DNA of 5,406 nt, taken from positions 1 through 5,406 of the forward strand of contig WALJ01000098.1 in assembly GCA_015522885.1 (NCBI GenBank), given 5' to 3'. Below the pieces are notes generated by a model. It searched no databases. It saw only the letters and a list, made by a program, of their open reading frames with translations, and was not told where the DNA came from. The DNA is from Thermoplasmata archaeon (GTDB lineage: Archaea > Thermoplasmatota > Thermoplasmata > WALJ01). A program made the position numbers and the translations under genes. This document shows positions 1 through 5,406 of this stretch, one piece after another; positions within the stretch are counted from its first letter, which is position 1; each line of letters begins with the position of its first letter.

Positions 1-573
1 CTCTACGGTGATACCTCGAATCTTCCGATAAATGAGAAAGAGCCTCCCGATCCGCTCTCGCCGTATGCCACGCAGAAGCTCGCATCCGAACATATGATAC
101 GAAATTACAGAGAAATTTACGGAATAAACGGCATTTCCGCAAGGTTCTTCAATGTATATGGTCCGAGGCAGAACCCATCATCGGAGTACTCCGCTGTCAT
201 CCCGAAGTTCATATCGAGATGCCTGAACGGAAAACCACCGGTGATATATGGCGCCGGTGAGCAGACCAGAGATTTCATTTATGTCAAGGACCTCGTAAAG
301 GCCCTTGAACTCTTGGCGGAAAAAAAGCCGAATGCGGACGCCGTAAATCTCGGCTCGGGAAAAGAAACCTCCGTAAATCAGCTTGCCGAAGTGATAATCA
401 GGGAAACGAGATGCAATCTCCGGCCGGAGCATGCTCCGGAAAGGAAGGGAGAGGTGGAGCGCTCCGCCGCGGATATCACTCTTGCCCGAAATATGCTTGG
501 CTGGAAACCCGAGCACTCCCTGGAGGAAGGGCTCAAAGAAACGATATCTTGGATGAAAAACTCTAACTACTGA
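1..573 (+). CDS. NAD-dependent sugar-nucleotide epimerase/dehydratase, 3' part (5' end outside window)
   Basis: The reading frame is open from base 1, so the gene starts upstream; 190 codons and a TGA stop are visible. This is the C-terminal part of an extended short-chain dehydrogenase/reductase acting on UDP- or dTDP-sugars. Visible residues 22-26 (YATQK) are the catalytic YxxxK. Residues 49-57 (FFNVYGPRQ) and 90-97 (RDFIYVKD) are the substrate-domain motifs typical of the GalE/WbpP-type 4-epimerase group, and VNLGSG lies near residue 115. The N-terminal Rossmann GxxGxxG and the catalytic Ser/Thr lie outside the window; the family is about 310 residues, so roughly 120-130 are missing. Family knowledge: such enzymes oxidise and re-reduce C4 of a nucleotide sugar using bound NAD, in the cytoplasm, for glycan or S-layer/N-glycan precursors. 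Substrate (UDP-Glc, UDP-GlcNAc or a dTDP-sugar) cannot be decided; a dehydratase is possible but less likely. The nuclease gene follows after 15 bp. Confidence 0.9.
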   Translation, partial: LYGDTSNLPINEKEPPDPLSPYATQKLASEHMIRNYREIYGINGISARFFNVYGPRQNPSSEYSAVIPKFISRCLNGKPPVIYGAGEQTRDFIYVKDLVKALELLAEKKPNADAVNLGSGKETSVNQLAEVIIRETRCNLRPEHAPERKGEVERSAADITLARNMLGWKPEHSLEEGLKETISWMKNSNY

Positions 574-588
574 ACCCCATACCCCTCC

Positions 589-1743
589 ATGCGCCCACTG
601 AGCTACAGTTCTATAAGCACCTACGAGCAGTGCCCTCTCAAATGGAAACTGCACTATATCGATAGGATTCCCGAGGAGCCGAAGCCCTATTTCACCTTCG
701 GAACCGTGATGCACGACGTGATGGAATATTTCTATGTGGAGAAGGAGAACGGAAAGATAAAAGGTCCGAGGTTCAGCGCTCCTCCTCTGAACGAGCTGTT
801 ATCCTACTATGCCTCGATATGGTCCTCCGAAGGCTATGAGAGCCCGGAGCAGGAAGAGAATTACAGAAAGCTCGGCGAGAAGATAATAGAGGAATACCGC
901 AGAGAGCACAGCGAGAATTTCACAATGCCGATTGCGACCGAGCACTATTTCATGATGGATGTCGGCGGTGTGAAGGTACGGGGTTACATAGACCGGGTGG
1001 ATAAGCTCGGCCCGGATTCCGTGGCGATTCTGGACTACAAGACATCGAAGAATCCCTTCAGCCTCCCATATGTCGAGAGGAGCGAACAGCTCGCACTTTA
1101 TCAGATGGCATTCGAGGAACTGCACAACAAAAGGGTCGAAAGACTGAGCCTCTACCACCTCAGGAGCAATATGGACTTCTCCGTGGGAAGAAGACCGAAG
1201 GAGATGATCGACAGCCTCAGGGACAAGATAATTCGCACGGCAGAGGCGATAGAAAGAGAAGAGTTCGAGCCGAAAAGGAGCGCACTGTGCGCATACTGCG
1301 ACTACCAGCGTCTGTGCCCCTACTTCATGGACCTGTATGCGAAAGAGAGCCCTGAGAAGATAGATGCGGAAGAGCTGGTTGAAGAATATTCTGAGATTCT
1401 GAACAAAGAAAGGGCTTTGAAGAGGAGAAAGGAAGAGATATCAAAAATCCTGAAGAATTATGCAGAAAGGAACGGGGTTCTCACAATATTCGGGAAGAGG
1501 AGCGCTCTCACCGTTTCTTCATACGAGCGGGTTGTGTTCGACGATGAGGCCAGACCTTTGTTGGAAAATGCGGGGCTGTGGTCAGATGTCTCGAAGCTCG
1601 ACAGTAAAAGGCTGAAAGAACTTCTCGATTCGGGTGCAATTCCGTCCGATCTTGCGGAGCAAATAGAAAAGTACCGAAAGGTAAAAGAGATTGTGAGCCT
1701 GAGAAAGCGGAAGATACGGGATGAAGAGAAGGATGTGAGTTAA
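589..1743 (+). CDS. RecB/Cas4-like PD-(D/E)XK nuclease with predicted 4Fe-4S cluster
   Basis: This 384-residue protein has the full motif set of the PD-(D/E)XK (PDDEXK_1, RecB/Cas4/AddB-type) nuclease fold. The N-terminal LSYSSISTYEQCP (4-16) is the usual opening. His42 lies in the MHDVME motif; Asp135 is in GYIDRVD; Asp149 and Lys151 are in LDYKTS; Gln167 and Tyr171 form QxxxY. Cys15 together with Cys234, Cys237 and Cys243 (CxxC-x5-C) matches the four-cysteine iron-sulfur arrangement of Cas4 and AddB. These residues predict a metal-dependent DNA exonuclease or end-processing enzyme in the cytoplasm. Residues about 255-384 form a charged extension beyond the Fe-S motif: a probable coiled coil (about 260-295), then a small mixed region I cannot name. 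ATG 589 is the only plausible start, because the upstream epimerase stop is in the same frame and the next Met would cut into motif I. No Shine-Dalgarno is seen. No cas genes or helicase partner are nearby, so a DNA-repair role is inferred rather than CRISPR adaptation. Confidence 0.88.
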   Translation: MRPLSYSSISTYEQCPLKWKLHYIDRIPEEPKPYFTFGTVMHDVMEYFYVEKENGKIKGPRFSAPPLNELLSYYASIWSSEGYESPEQEENYRKLGEKIIEEYRREHSENFTMPIATEHYFMMDVGGVKVRGYIDRVDKLGPDSVAILDYKTSKNPFSLPYVERSEQLALYQMAFEELHNKRVERLSLYHLRSNMDFSVGRRPKEMIDSLRDKIIRTAEAIEREEFEPKRSALCAYCDYQRLCPYFMDLYAKESPEKIDAEELVEEYSEILNKERALKRRKEEISKILKNYAERNGVLTIFGKRSALTVSSYERVVFDDEARPLLENAGLWSDVSKLDSKRLKELLDSGAIPSDLAEQIEKYRKVKEIVSLRKRKIRDEEKDVS

Positions 1744-1754
1744 ACCTTTAAATC
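1741..1754 (+). promoter_or_regulatory. Archaeal BRE/TATA promoter of rpiA, overlapping the nuclease stop codon
   Basis: The segment TAAACCTTTAAATC carries an A-rich BRE-like stretch followed by the TATA box TTTAAATC (1747-1754). Its centre is about 23 bases before ATG 1773, the distance at which archaeal polymerase starts transcription, so the transcript should begin at or within a few bases of the start codon (leaderless). The TAA stop of the nuclease gene forms part of the BRE. No Shine-Dalgarno is seen before the ATG, which fits leaderless translation. Confidence 0.65.
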
Positions 1755-1772
1755 CGTGTGCCATGTCCCTTT

Positions 1773-2447
1773 ATGAATCTCAAACAGATTGCAGGAGAAA
1801 AAGCCGTCGAATATGTGAAAGACGGGATGGTTCTGGGTCTCGGAACCGGAAGCACCGTTTATTACACGATAGTTAAGCTGGGAGAGATGGTGAAAGAGGG
1901 TCTGGACATAGTAGGTATTCCGACATCAGTACAGACCGAAAGACTGGCTAGAGAGCTCGGAATAAGGCTCTCGACACTGGGCGAGCATCCCGAGATAGAC
2001 CTGACTATAGACGGAGCGGACGAGATCGACCCGAATCTGAACCTCATAAAAGGCGGCGGCGGAGCCCTTCTGAGAGAAAAGATAGTTGCTTCGGCATCGA
2101 AAAAGGAGATAATAGTCGCAGACGAGGGCAAACTTGTCGGAAATCTGGGTGAAAGATTTCATCTTCCGGTGGAGGTCGTACCCTTCTCTTATGCAGTGGT
2201 TATGAGAGAACTCGAAGCGATGAATTTGAGACCTGTTCTGAGAAAAAAAGATGGAAAAACATACCTAACGGACAACGGCAATTACATACTGGACTGCCGC
2301 ACAGGCATCATAGAGGACCCTGAGAAAACGGAAACGGAACTGAACCTCGTACCCGGAGTGGTCGAGAACGGGTTGTTCATAAAACTCACGGATATGGCCC
2401 TTATAGGAACAAAAAAAGGGGTTAAAGAGATTAGACATATTTCTTGA
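1773..2447 (+). CDS. rpiA: Ribose-5-phosphate isomerase A
   Basis: RpiA interconverts ribose 5-phosphate and ribulose 5-phosphate, supplying ribose for nucleotides and linking to pentose-phosphate or RuMP carbon flow in the cytoplasm. The 224 residues are full length for the family (about 220-230). GLGTGST (22-28) is the phosphate-binding loop; IDGADEID (79-86) and KGGGGALLREK (93-103) are signature motifs. Asp80, Asp83, Lys93 and Glu102 align one position before E. coli RpiA Asp81, Asp84, Lys94 and the catalytic Glu103, so the active site is intact. I chose ATG 1773 over an in-frame GTG at 1758: homologues begin close to this Met, and the TATA box at 1747-1754 would put the transcript start near 1773, after the GTG. 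The gene has its own promoter in the 29-bp gap after the nuclease gene, although read-through from upstream is possible. Its last 17 bp overlap the end of the convergent regulator gene. Confidence 0.96.
   Translation: MNLKQIAGEKAVEYVKDGMVLGLGTGSTVYYTIVKLGEMVKEGLDIVGIPTSVQTERLARELGIRLSTLGEHPEIDLTIDGADEIDPNLNLIKGGGGALLREKIVASASKKEIIVADEGKLVGNLGERFHLPVEVVPFSYAVVMRELEAMNLRPVLRKKDGKTYLTDNGNYILDCRTGIIEDPEKTETELNLVPGVVENGLFIKLTDMALIGTKKGVKEIRHIS
2411..2417 (-). terminator. U-tract terminator candidate for the regulator gene, inside rpiA
   Basis: Seven A's on the + strand give a run of seven U's in the - strand transcript, starting 14 bases after the regulator's stop codon. Archaeal intrinsic termination relies mainly on U-tracts without needing a hairpin. 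The tract lies in rpiA codons for Lys-Lys (TKKG), so it is also constrained as coding sequence. No convincing stem-loop precedes it. Confidence 0.45.
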
Positions 2448-2787
2448 GGTCTTTCAGATCTCCTTCCAGCTTGTTTATAAGCTTCTTTCTGTCAGTCTCT
2501 ATCTCGCCCACTATCTTGGAGAGCGGATGAGCAAGCCGATATGCATGGACGGGTCTTCCTTTTCCCTGTTTCTTTATGTCTCTCTTCTTGACCCAGCCCT
2601 TCTTCCTGAGGAACTGTATCGCTATGGAAACCTCAGGCTGTCTGAGACCGGTGTCTCTCTCTATCTCTATCGACTTTACCTCCTCCTTTCCTTTGAGATA
2701 GGCAAGCGTCTTCGCTATTTTCGGCTTTATTCCGTTCTTGACCAATAGGTCAACGAACTTCTCGTCGTATGGTGTTTTTGCTGCCAT
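2431..2787 (-). CDS. Small winged-helix DNA-binding transcriptional regulator (archaeal type)
   Basis: This 118-residue basic protein has a single winged helix-turn-helix domain. Helices are predicted at about 22-33 and 36-45, the recognition helix at about 49-62 (RQPEVSIAIQFLRK), and a basic wing at about 66-85 with KKQGKGRPVHAYRL. A charged helix at about 88-116 probably serves for dimerisation. The TGLRQPEVSIA and GKGRP motifs match, from memory, a family of predicted euryarchaeal regulators (ArsR/TrmB-like; possibly COG4738) whose targets are not known to me. No metal- or ligand-binding cysteines are present. The frame is open upstream to 2898, but ATG 2787 is chosen: AGGTGAT lies five bases upstream as a ribosome binding site, a promoter at 2821-2835 starts transcription close to it, and the extra 37 residues would be encoded by the promoter itself. 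It lies downstream of the TPR gene on the same strand but is probably transcribed separately. Palindromes upstream of its promoter suggest it may control itself. Confidence 0.88.
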   Translation of the reverse strand: MAAKTPYDEKFVDLLVKNGIKPKIAKTLAYLKGKEEVKSIEIERDTGLRQPEVSIAIQFLRKKGWVKKRDIKKQGKGRPVHAYRLAHPLSKIVGEIETDRKKLINKLEGDLKDLKKYV

Positions 2788-2790
2788 GTT

Positions 2791-2797
2791 ATCACCT
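2791..2797 (-). promoter_or_regulatory. Ribosome binding site that fixes the regulator start
   Basis: AGGTGAT on the - strand matches seven bases of the sequence complementary to the conserved archaeal 16S rRNA 3' end, and its G-rich part sits about five bases before ATG 2787. This decides the start against the longer frame. It is the only strong Shine-Dalgarno seen in the window. Confidence 0.8.
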
Positions 2798-2820
2798 ATT
2801 GTCCCTATTAAATATACCAC

Positions 2821-2835
2821 TATATATAGGTTTCG
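2821..2835 (-). promoter_or_regulatory. BRE/TATA promoter of the winged-helix regulator gene
   Basis: Read on the - strand, CGAAACC (2835-2829) is a good BRE and is followed directly by TATATATA (2828-2821). Transcription should start about 25 bases from the box centre, near 2799-2801. That leaves a leader of only about 12-14 bases that begins almost at the ribosome binding site. Confidence 0.75.
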
Positions 2836-2847
2836 TCCACCTGTGAC

Positions 2848-2871
2848 TACTATGATATTATAGTATCTATA
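2848..2871. promoter_or_regulatory. Overlapping palindromes, candidate operator upstream of the regulator promoter
   Basis: TACTAT (2848-2853) and ATAGTA (2860-2865) form a perfect 6-bp inverted repeat around a 6-bp spacer; 16 of 18 positions obey the symmetry. A second one overlaps it: TATAG (2859-2863) and CTATA (2867-2871) around 3 bp. They lie about 13 bp upstream of the BRE, a place where an activator or the regulator's own dimer could bind. The region is AT-rich, so chance is possible. Confidence 0.4.
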
Positions 2872-2900
2872 ACTGCATCTGCTTGCATGAAGTACCATTT

Positions 2901-2922
2901 AAAAAGTTTATGAGTCCCAAAA
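2901..2922 (-). terminator. U-tract terminator candidate for the TPR gene
   Basis: Downstream of the TPR stop codon (2936) the - strand carries U4 (2922-2919) and then U5 (2905-2901) in an AT-rich stretch with no clear hairpin. This is the pattern of archaeal U-tract termination and would separate the TPR gene from the regulator's promoter. The CTTTTTAAAT part could alternatively be a weak second TATA box. Confidence 0.35.
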
Positions 2923-2935
2923 TATTCCTTTCGGA

Positions 2936-5398
2936 TTAAGCTCGGAGATACTTTGTATTATTGTATGCATATATAGCATTCCTGTCGCTTTCGAGAGCCA
3001 TATGGAATCTCTCCTTCGCACCGTTGATATCTCCCCTGTTGGCGAGTATGACGCCCATGTTGTTGTTGGCCGGAGCATATTGCAGGTTCTCTCCCAGAGA
3101 GCGCTCCATGGCCTCTATGGCATCGTCCCGCCGTCCGATTATGTAGAGAACCGCTCCGTAGTTGCTCCAGAGCAGGGGGTCTCTCTCATCCATGTTTATC
3201 CCGTTCTCAAAGGCTCCGAGTGCATCGTCATACTCTTCTATGTCGCTCAGGCTTATTCCCAGAGCATTCCACACCCTTATCAACCCTGTTTTCACATCCA
3301 GAGCCTTCGTGTATGACTGAACACTAGCTCCCTCTCTTCCCATGGATTCCAGTATCTTTCCTCTCTTTGTCCAGAGCATATAATTTTGCTTTTCGTCCTT
3401 CAGGAGGGTGTTTATCAATTCGAGTGCTTTATGAGAGCTCCCGGTTATCCTGTATAGTTCCGCAAGATTCAGAGCCGCATCCCTGTATGAGTCATCCAGT
3501 TCGAGAGCCTTCTCAAAGGCTTCCTGAGCCTCCGCATATTTTTCGTTCCTGAAAAGAGCGCAGCCGTACATGTTCCATATCTCCTTGGAGCCGGGTTTCG
3601 CCTCTCTAAGTGCGGCGTAGCATTCTTCCGCTTCTTCGAATCTTCTGAGTTTGTAATAAATCTCACCCCGCACCATGAGCTGGCTGAGGGCGGTTATTCC
3701 CTCCAGTATCCTCTTTCTTTCTTCGGTTTCGATGGATTCCTCCACCGGCTCGGAAATCTCTTCCTCCGTCTCTTCTTCGGCCTCAAGCTCCCTCTCCAAC
3801 CCCTGTTCTCCGACATCCATATTTTTCAGTTCTTCTTCTTCCGATACGAGCGTCCGGTATATCCGGTCCTCTATCATACTCTCAATATCGTCCTCTGTTT
3901 CCTCCTTCGTCTCCGGCTCGGTTTCAGGCTCAAGTACTTCCGCTTCTTCAGGTCCTTCCGATTCCTCCTCAAGCTCCGGAGGAGACTCTTCGATTTCCTC
4001 TTCAAGTACTTCCTCTTCGGATTCCTCCGATTCCTCCTCAAGCTCCGGAAGAGCCTCTTCGTTTTCCCCTTCTTTCTCAGTTTCGAAGATTTCCTCGATT
4101 TCCATGGACTGCGGCCCCCATTCCTCCGGTTTTATATCCCTGATATCCCTGACCTCGATATCCCTCTCGTCAATCTCTTCTTCGTTATCTCCGACCTCTT
4201 TTATAGCACTCACGAAAGCCGCAAGGCCAACAGGCTTGCTCACTTCCTGTGTCTCATCCTTTTCGCTTTCACCCATCATATCTTCCAGATTCGGCACTTC
4301 TTCAGGTTCAGGCATCTCCTCTGTTTCAGGCTCATGAGCTTCGATTACCTCCGGTTTTTCCTCTGTTTCCGATTTCTGAATCCCGATTATTTCAGGCATC
4401 TCCTCTGTTTCAGTCTCCCGAACATCGGTTTCCTCGGGCACTTCTTCTGTTTCGGTCTCCGAAATCTCCGGCTCTCCCGGTGCTTCCTCGGTTTCAACAG
4501 CGGGAGCCTTGCCGGATATCTTCAGCAGCTCCTCTCTGCAGGGCTTCAGACCGGGGTCCGTTTCAAGGGCCTTTTCAAAGCTCTCCTTTGCCTCTTCGAG
4601 CCTTCCCATGTCTTCCAAAGCGAAACCTTTCTGGCAGATTATCCTCGGGTCTTCCTTTATCCCGAGCATATGATTGTATATTGCAAGAGCATCGGGAACA
4701 GCACCGCGTTCGTGGAGCAAAAGAGCCTTGTTGAGGAGCGCATCCCAGAACTGTCCGTCTATCTTTATGGCTTCGTTGAATGCATTCACGGCATCCTCGA
4801 AGCGCCCCATTCTCTTAAGCGCTAGGCCGCTGTTGTTCCATGCCTCCTTTCCCGAGGGGTCGATGTCCCTGGCTTTCATGAAACACAGGAGCGCCTCGTC
4901 GTACATCCCTTTCTCATACAGAAGCAGTCCCTTATCCAGCCAGATAGAATATTCATCAAATTCACTCGATTCGGATTTTTTTATGTGAAGATCGAAACCG
5001 TTTTTTCTACTTTCTTTCCTATGTCTGAAAATAGATAGTTCTTTATTCAAATAAGCATTATTCCATATTTCTGCCTCTGAGAATCTGCCCATTTCATAAA
5101 GAATATTGCTTTTCAGTTTTAACAGATTCAGAGTATCTGGCCTTATAGTTAAGGCCTTTTCCACATATTTCATGGCTTTATGAAGCTCACCTTTTTGAAG
5201 GGATTCGCTAGCTTTTTTTTCAAGATATTTAATACTGTCTTCTCCCGGAAGATACGCCTCCTTTTCCGGCTCTCTCTCCAGTTCCCTGAGAATTCCGTAT
5301 TTTTCCAGCAGCCGCATCAGTCTGTCCCATTCGGCGAGTTCTATGCCATTTTCATCACAAAAATCCCTTGTCTCGTCGTCCCCTTCTTCCGTGGTCAT
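2936..5398 (-). CDS. Large TPR-repeat scaffold protein with a long acidic linker
   Basis: The 820-residue protein has no signal peptide or membrane segment and is predicted cytoplasmic. It begins with about 50 acidic residues, then TPR units at roughly 55-88, 89-121, 150-183, 184-217, 218-250 and 251-284. Residues about 297-560 are Glu/Thr/Pro/Ser-rich and probably disordered. Seven more units follow: 570-604, 605-638, 639-672, 673-706, 707-740, 741-774 and 775-808. Units show the usual W/L-G-Y-A-F-A-P spacing, e.g. KEAWNNSGLALKRMGRFEDA at 184. TPR arrays bind partner proteins, so a scaffold or adaptor role is inferred; no catalytic motif is seen and the partner is unknown. The linker contains tandem 14-residue repeats and a shorter 23-residue duplication. 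Codons for about residues 60-159 are much AT-richer than the rest. ATG 5398 has no visible ribosome binding site, and the frame stays open to the window edge, so the true start could lie upstream. The upstream neighbour is not visible. Confidence 0.88.
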   Translation of the reverse strand: MTTEEGDDETRDFCDENGIELAEWDRLMRLLEKYGILRELEREPEKEAYLPGEDSIKYLEKKASESLQKGELHKAMKYVEKALTIRPDTLNLLKLKSNILYEMGRFSEAEIWNNAYLNKELSIFRHRKESRKNGFDLHIKKSESSEFDEYSIWLDKGLLLYEKGMYDEALLCFMKARDIDPSGKEAWNNSGLALKRMGRFEDAVNAFNEAIKIDGQFWDALLNKALLLHERGAVPDALAIYNHMLGIKEDPRIICQKGFALEDMGRLEEAKESFEKALETDPGLKPCREELLKISGKAPAVETEEAPGEPEISETETEEVPEETDVRETETEEMPEIIGIQKSETEEKPEVIEAHEPETEEMPEPEEVPNLEDMMGESEKDETQEVSKPVGLAAFVSAIKEVGDNEEEIDERDIEVRDIRDIKPEEWGPQSMEIEEIFETEKEGENEEALPELEEESEESEEEVLEEEIEESPPELEEESEGPEEAEVLEPETEPETKEETEDDIESMIEDRIYRTLVSEEEELKNMDVGEQGLERELEAEEETEEEISEPVEESIETEERKRILEGITALSQLMVRGEIYYKLRRFEEAEECYAALREAKPGSKEIWNMYGCALFRNEKYAEAQEAFEKALELDDSYRDAALNLAELYRITGSSHKALELINTLLKDEKQNYMLWTKRGKILESMGREGASVQSYTKALDVKTGLIRVWNALGISLSDIEEYDDALGAFENGINMDERDPLLWSNYGAVLYIIGRRDDAIEAMERSLGENLQYAPANNNMGVILANRGDINGAKERFHMALESDRNAIYAYNNTKYLRA
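3911..4048 (-). repeat. Two 69-bp tandem units (23 residues each) in the acidic linker
   Basis: Residues 451-473 and 474-496 of the TPR protein each begin with PELEEESE and share EEVL/AEVL further on. The DNA also matches: the segments coding PELEEESE and the VLE stretch are nearly identical. This suggests a partial tandem duplication followed by drift, giving a longer acidic spacer. Confidence 0.6.
4286..4495 (-). repeat. Five 42-bp tandem repeats coding 14-residue ETEExP units
   Basis: Residues 302-371 of the TPR protein divide exactly into five 14-residue units, each starting ETEE followed by x-P (A, V, M, K and M at x). They start at 302, 316, 330, 344 and 358. The DNA units are recognisable too; for example GGCATCTCCTCTGTTTCAG occurs twice on the + strand. 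The remaining eight positions vary, so the array is old or diversified. Confidence 0.85.
4921..5220. other. AT-rich segment inside the TPR gene
   Basis: By direct count, 102 of 300 bases are G or C (34%). The adjoining lines 4861-4920 and 5221-5280 have 52% and 47%, and 4801-4860 has 60%. The segment codes for about residues 60-159: the first two TPR units and the Lys/Ser-rich spacer before the third. It contains coding-strand A-runs of 8 (5213-5220), 7 (4976-4982) and 6 (5001-5006). Confidence 0.7.
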
Positions 5399-5406
5399 GT
5401 ATAGAA

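Noticed and set aside
178..714. 178-codon - strand frame across the epimerase/nuclease junction
   Set aside because: It opposes two clearly conserved coding regions and resembles no family known to me.
1758..1772. GTG start for rpiA adding five residues
   Set aside because: It lies upstream of the transcript start predicted from the TATA box, and the extra residues (PCPF) are unlike RpiA N-termini.
2872..2896. TGCA...TGCA repeats between the TPR and regulator genes, considered as an attachment site or hairpin
   Set aside because: The arms are only 4 bp and there is no integrase, tRNA or duplicate copy in the window.
2788..2898. N-terminal extension of the regulator by 37 residues
   Set aside because: This stretch holds the TATA box, BRE and ribosome binding site, and the resulting peptide does not resemble regulator sequence.
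3675..4337. Open frame of 220 codons on the + strand, very serine-rich
   Set aside because: It is the antisense shadow of the Glu-rich linker (GAA/GAG codons read backwards as TTC/CTC and, shifted, TCC/TCT). It has no promoter or ribosome binding site and no recognisable domain.
4286..4495. CRISPR-like array
   Set aside because: The 42-bp units are contiguous, diverged and in frame with coding sequence; there are no spacers.
4249..4825. Two overlapping + strand frames of about 160 codons each
   Set aside because: They are antisense to the TPR repeats and linker. Apparent repetition in them only mirrors the 42-bp array.

Overview
This window looks archaeal, most likely from a euryarchaeal-type lineage. 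Three things point that way. BRE/TATA-type promoters sit at the spacing expected for archaeal RNA polymerase: a TTTAAATC box about 23 bases before the rpiA ATG, and a CGAAACC + TATATATA element before the regulator gene. The regulator has an AGGTGAT ribosome binding site that pairs with the conserved 3' end of 16S rRNA. Its protein belongs to a small winged-helix type that I recall from euryarchaea. The exact lineage cannot be fixed from this sequence.

Layout. The + strand carries the 3' part of a sugar-nucleotide epimerase (1-573), a RecB/Cas4-like PD-(D/E)XK nuclease with a probable 4Fe-4S cluster (589-1743), and ribose-5-phosphate isomerase A (1773-2447, own promoter, probably leaderless). 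The - strand carries a long TPR protein with an acidic linker (5398 to 2936), followed by a small winged-helix regulator (2787 to 2431) with its own promoter and a candidate operator. rpiA and the regulator converge and overlap by 17 bp.

How the genes relate. Epimerase and nuclease are 15 bp apart and probably co-transcribed, although their functions (surface glycan precursor versus DNA repair or processing) are not obviously linked. rpiA supplies ribose 5-phosphate for nucleotides. The regulator's targets are unknown; the palindromes upstream of its promoter suggest autoregulation. The TPR protein looks like a cytoplasmic scaffold: six N-terminal and seven C-terminal TPR units separated by about 260 acidic, probably disordered residues, which include five tandem 14-residue repeats.

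I see no tRNA, rRNA, CRISPR array, insertion sequence or integrase. No clear new defence or mobile system is present. The most unusual items are the repeat-built acidic linker and AT-rich 5' part of the TPR gene, the palindromes upstream of the regulator, and the U-tract for the regulator lying inside rpiA.
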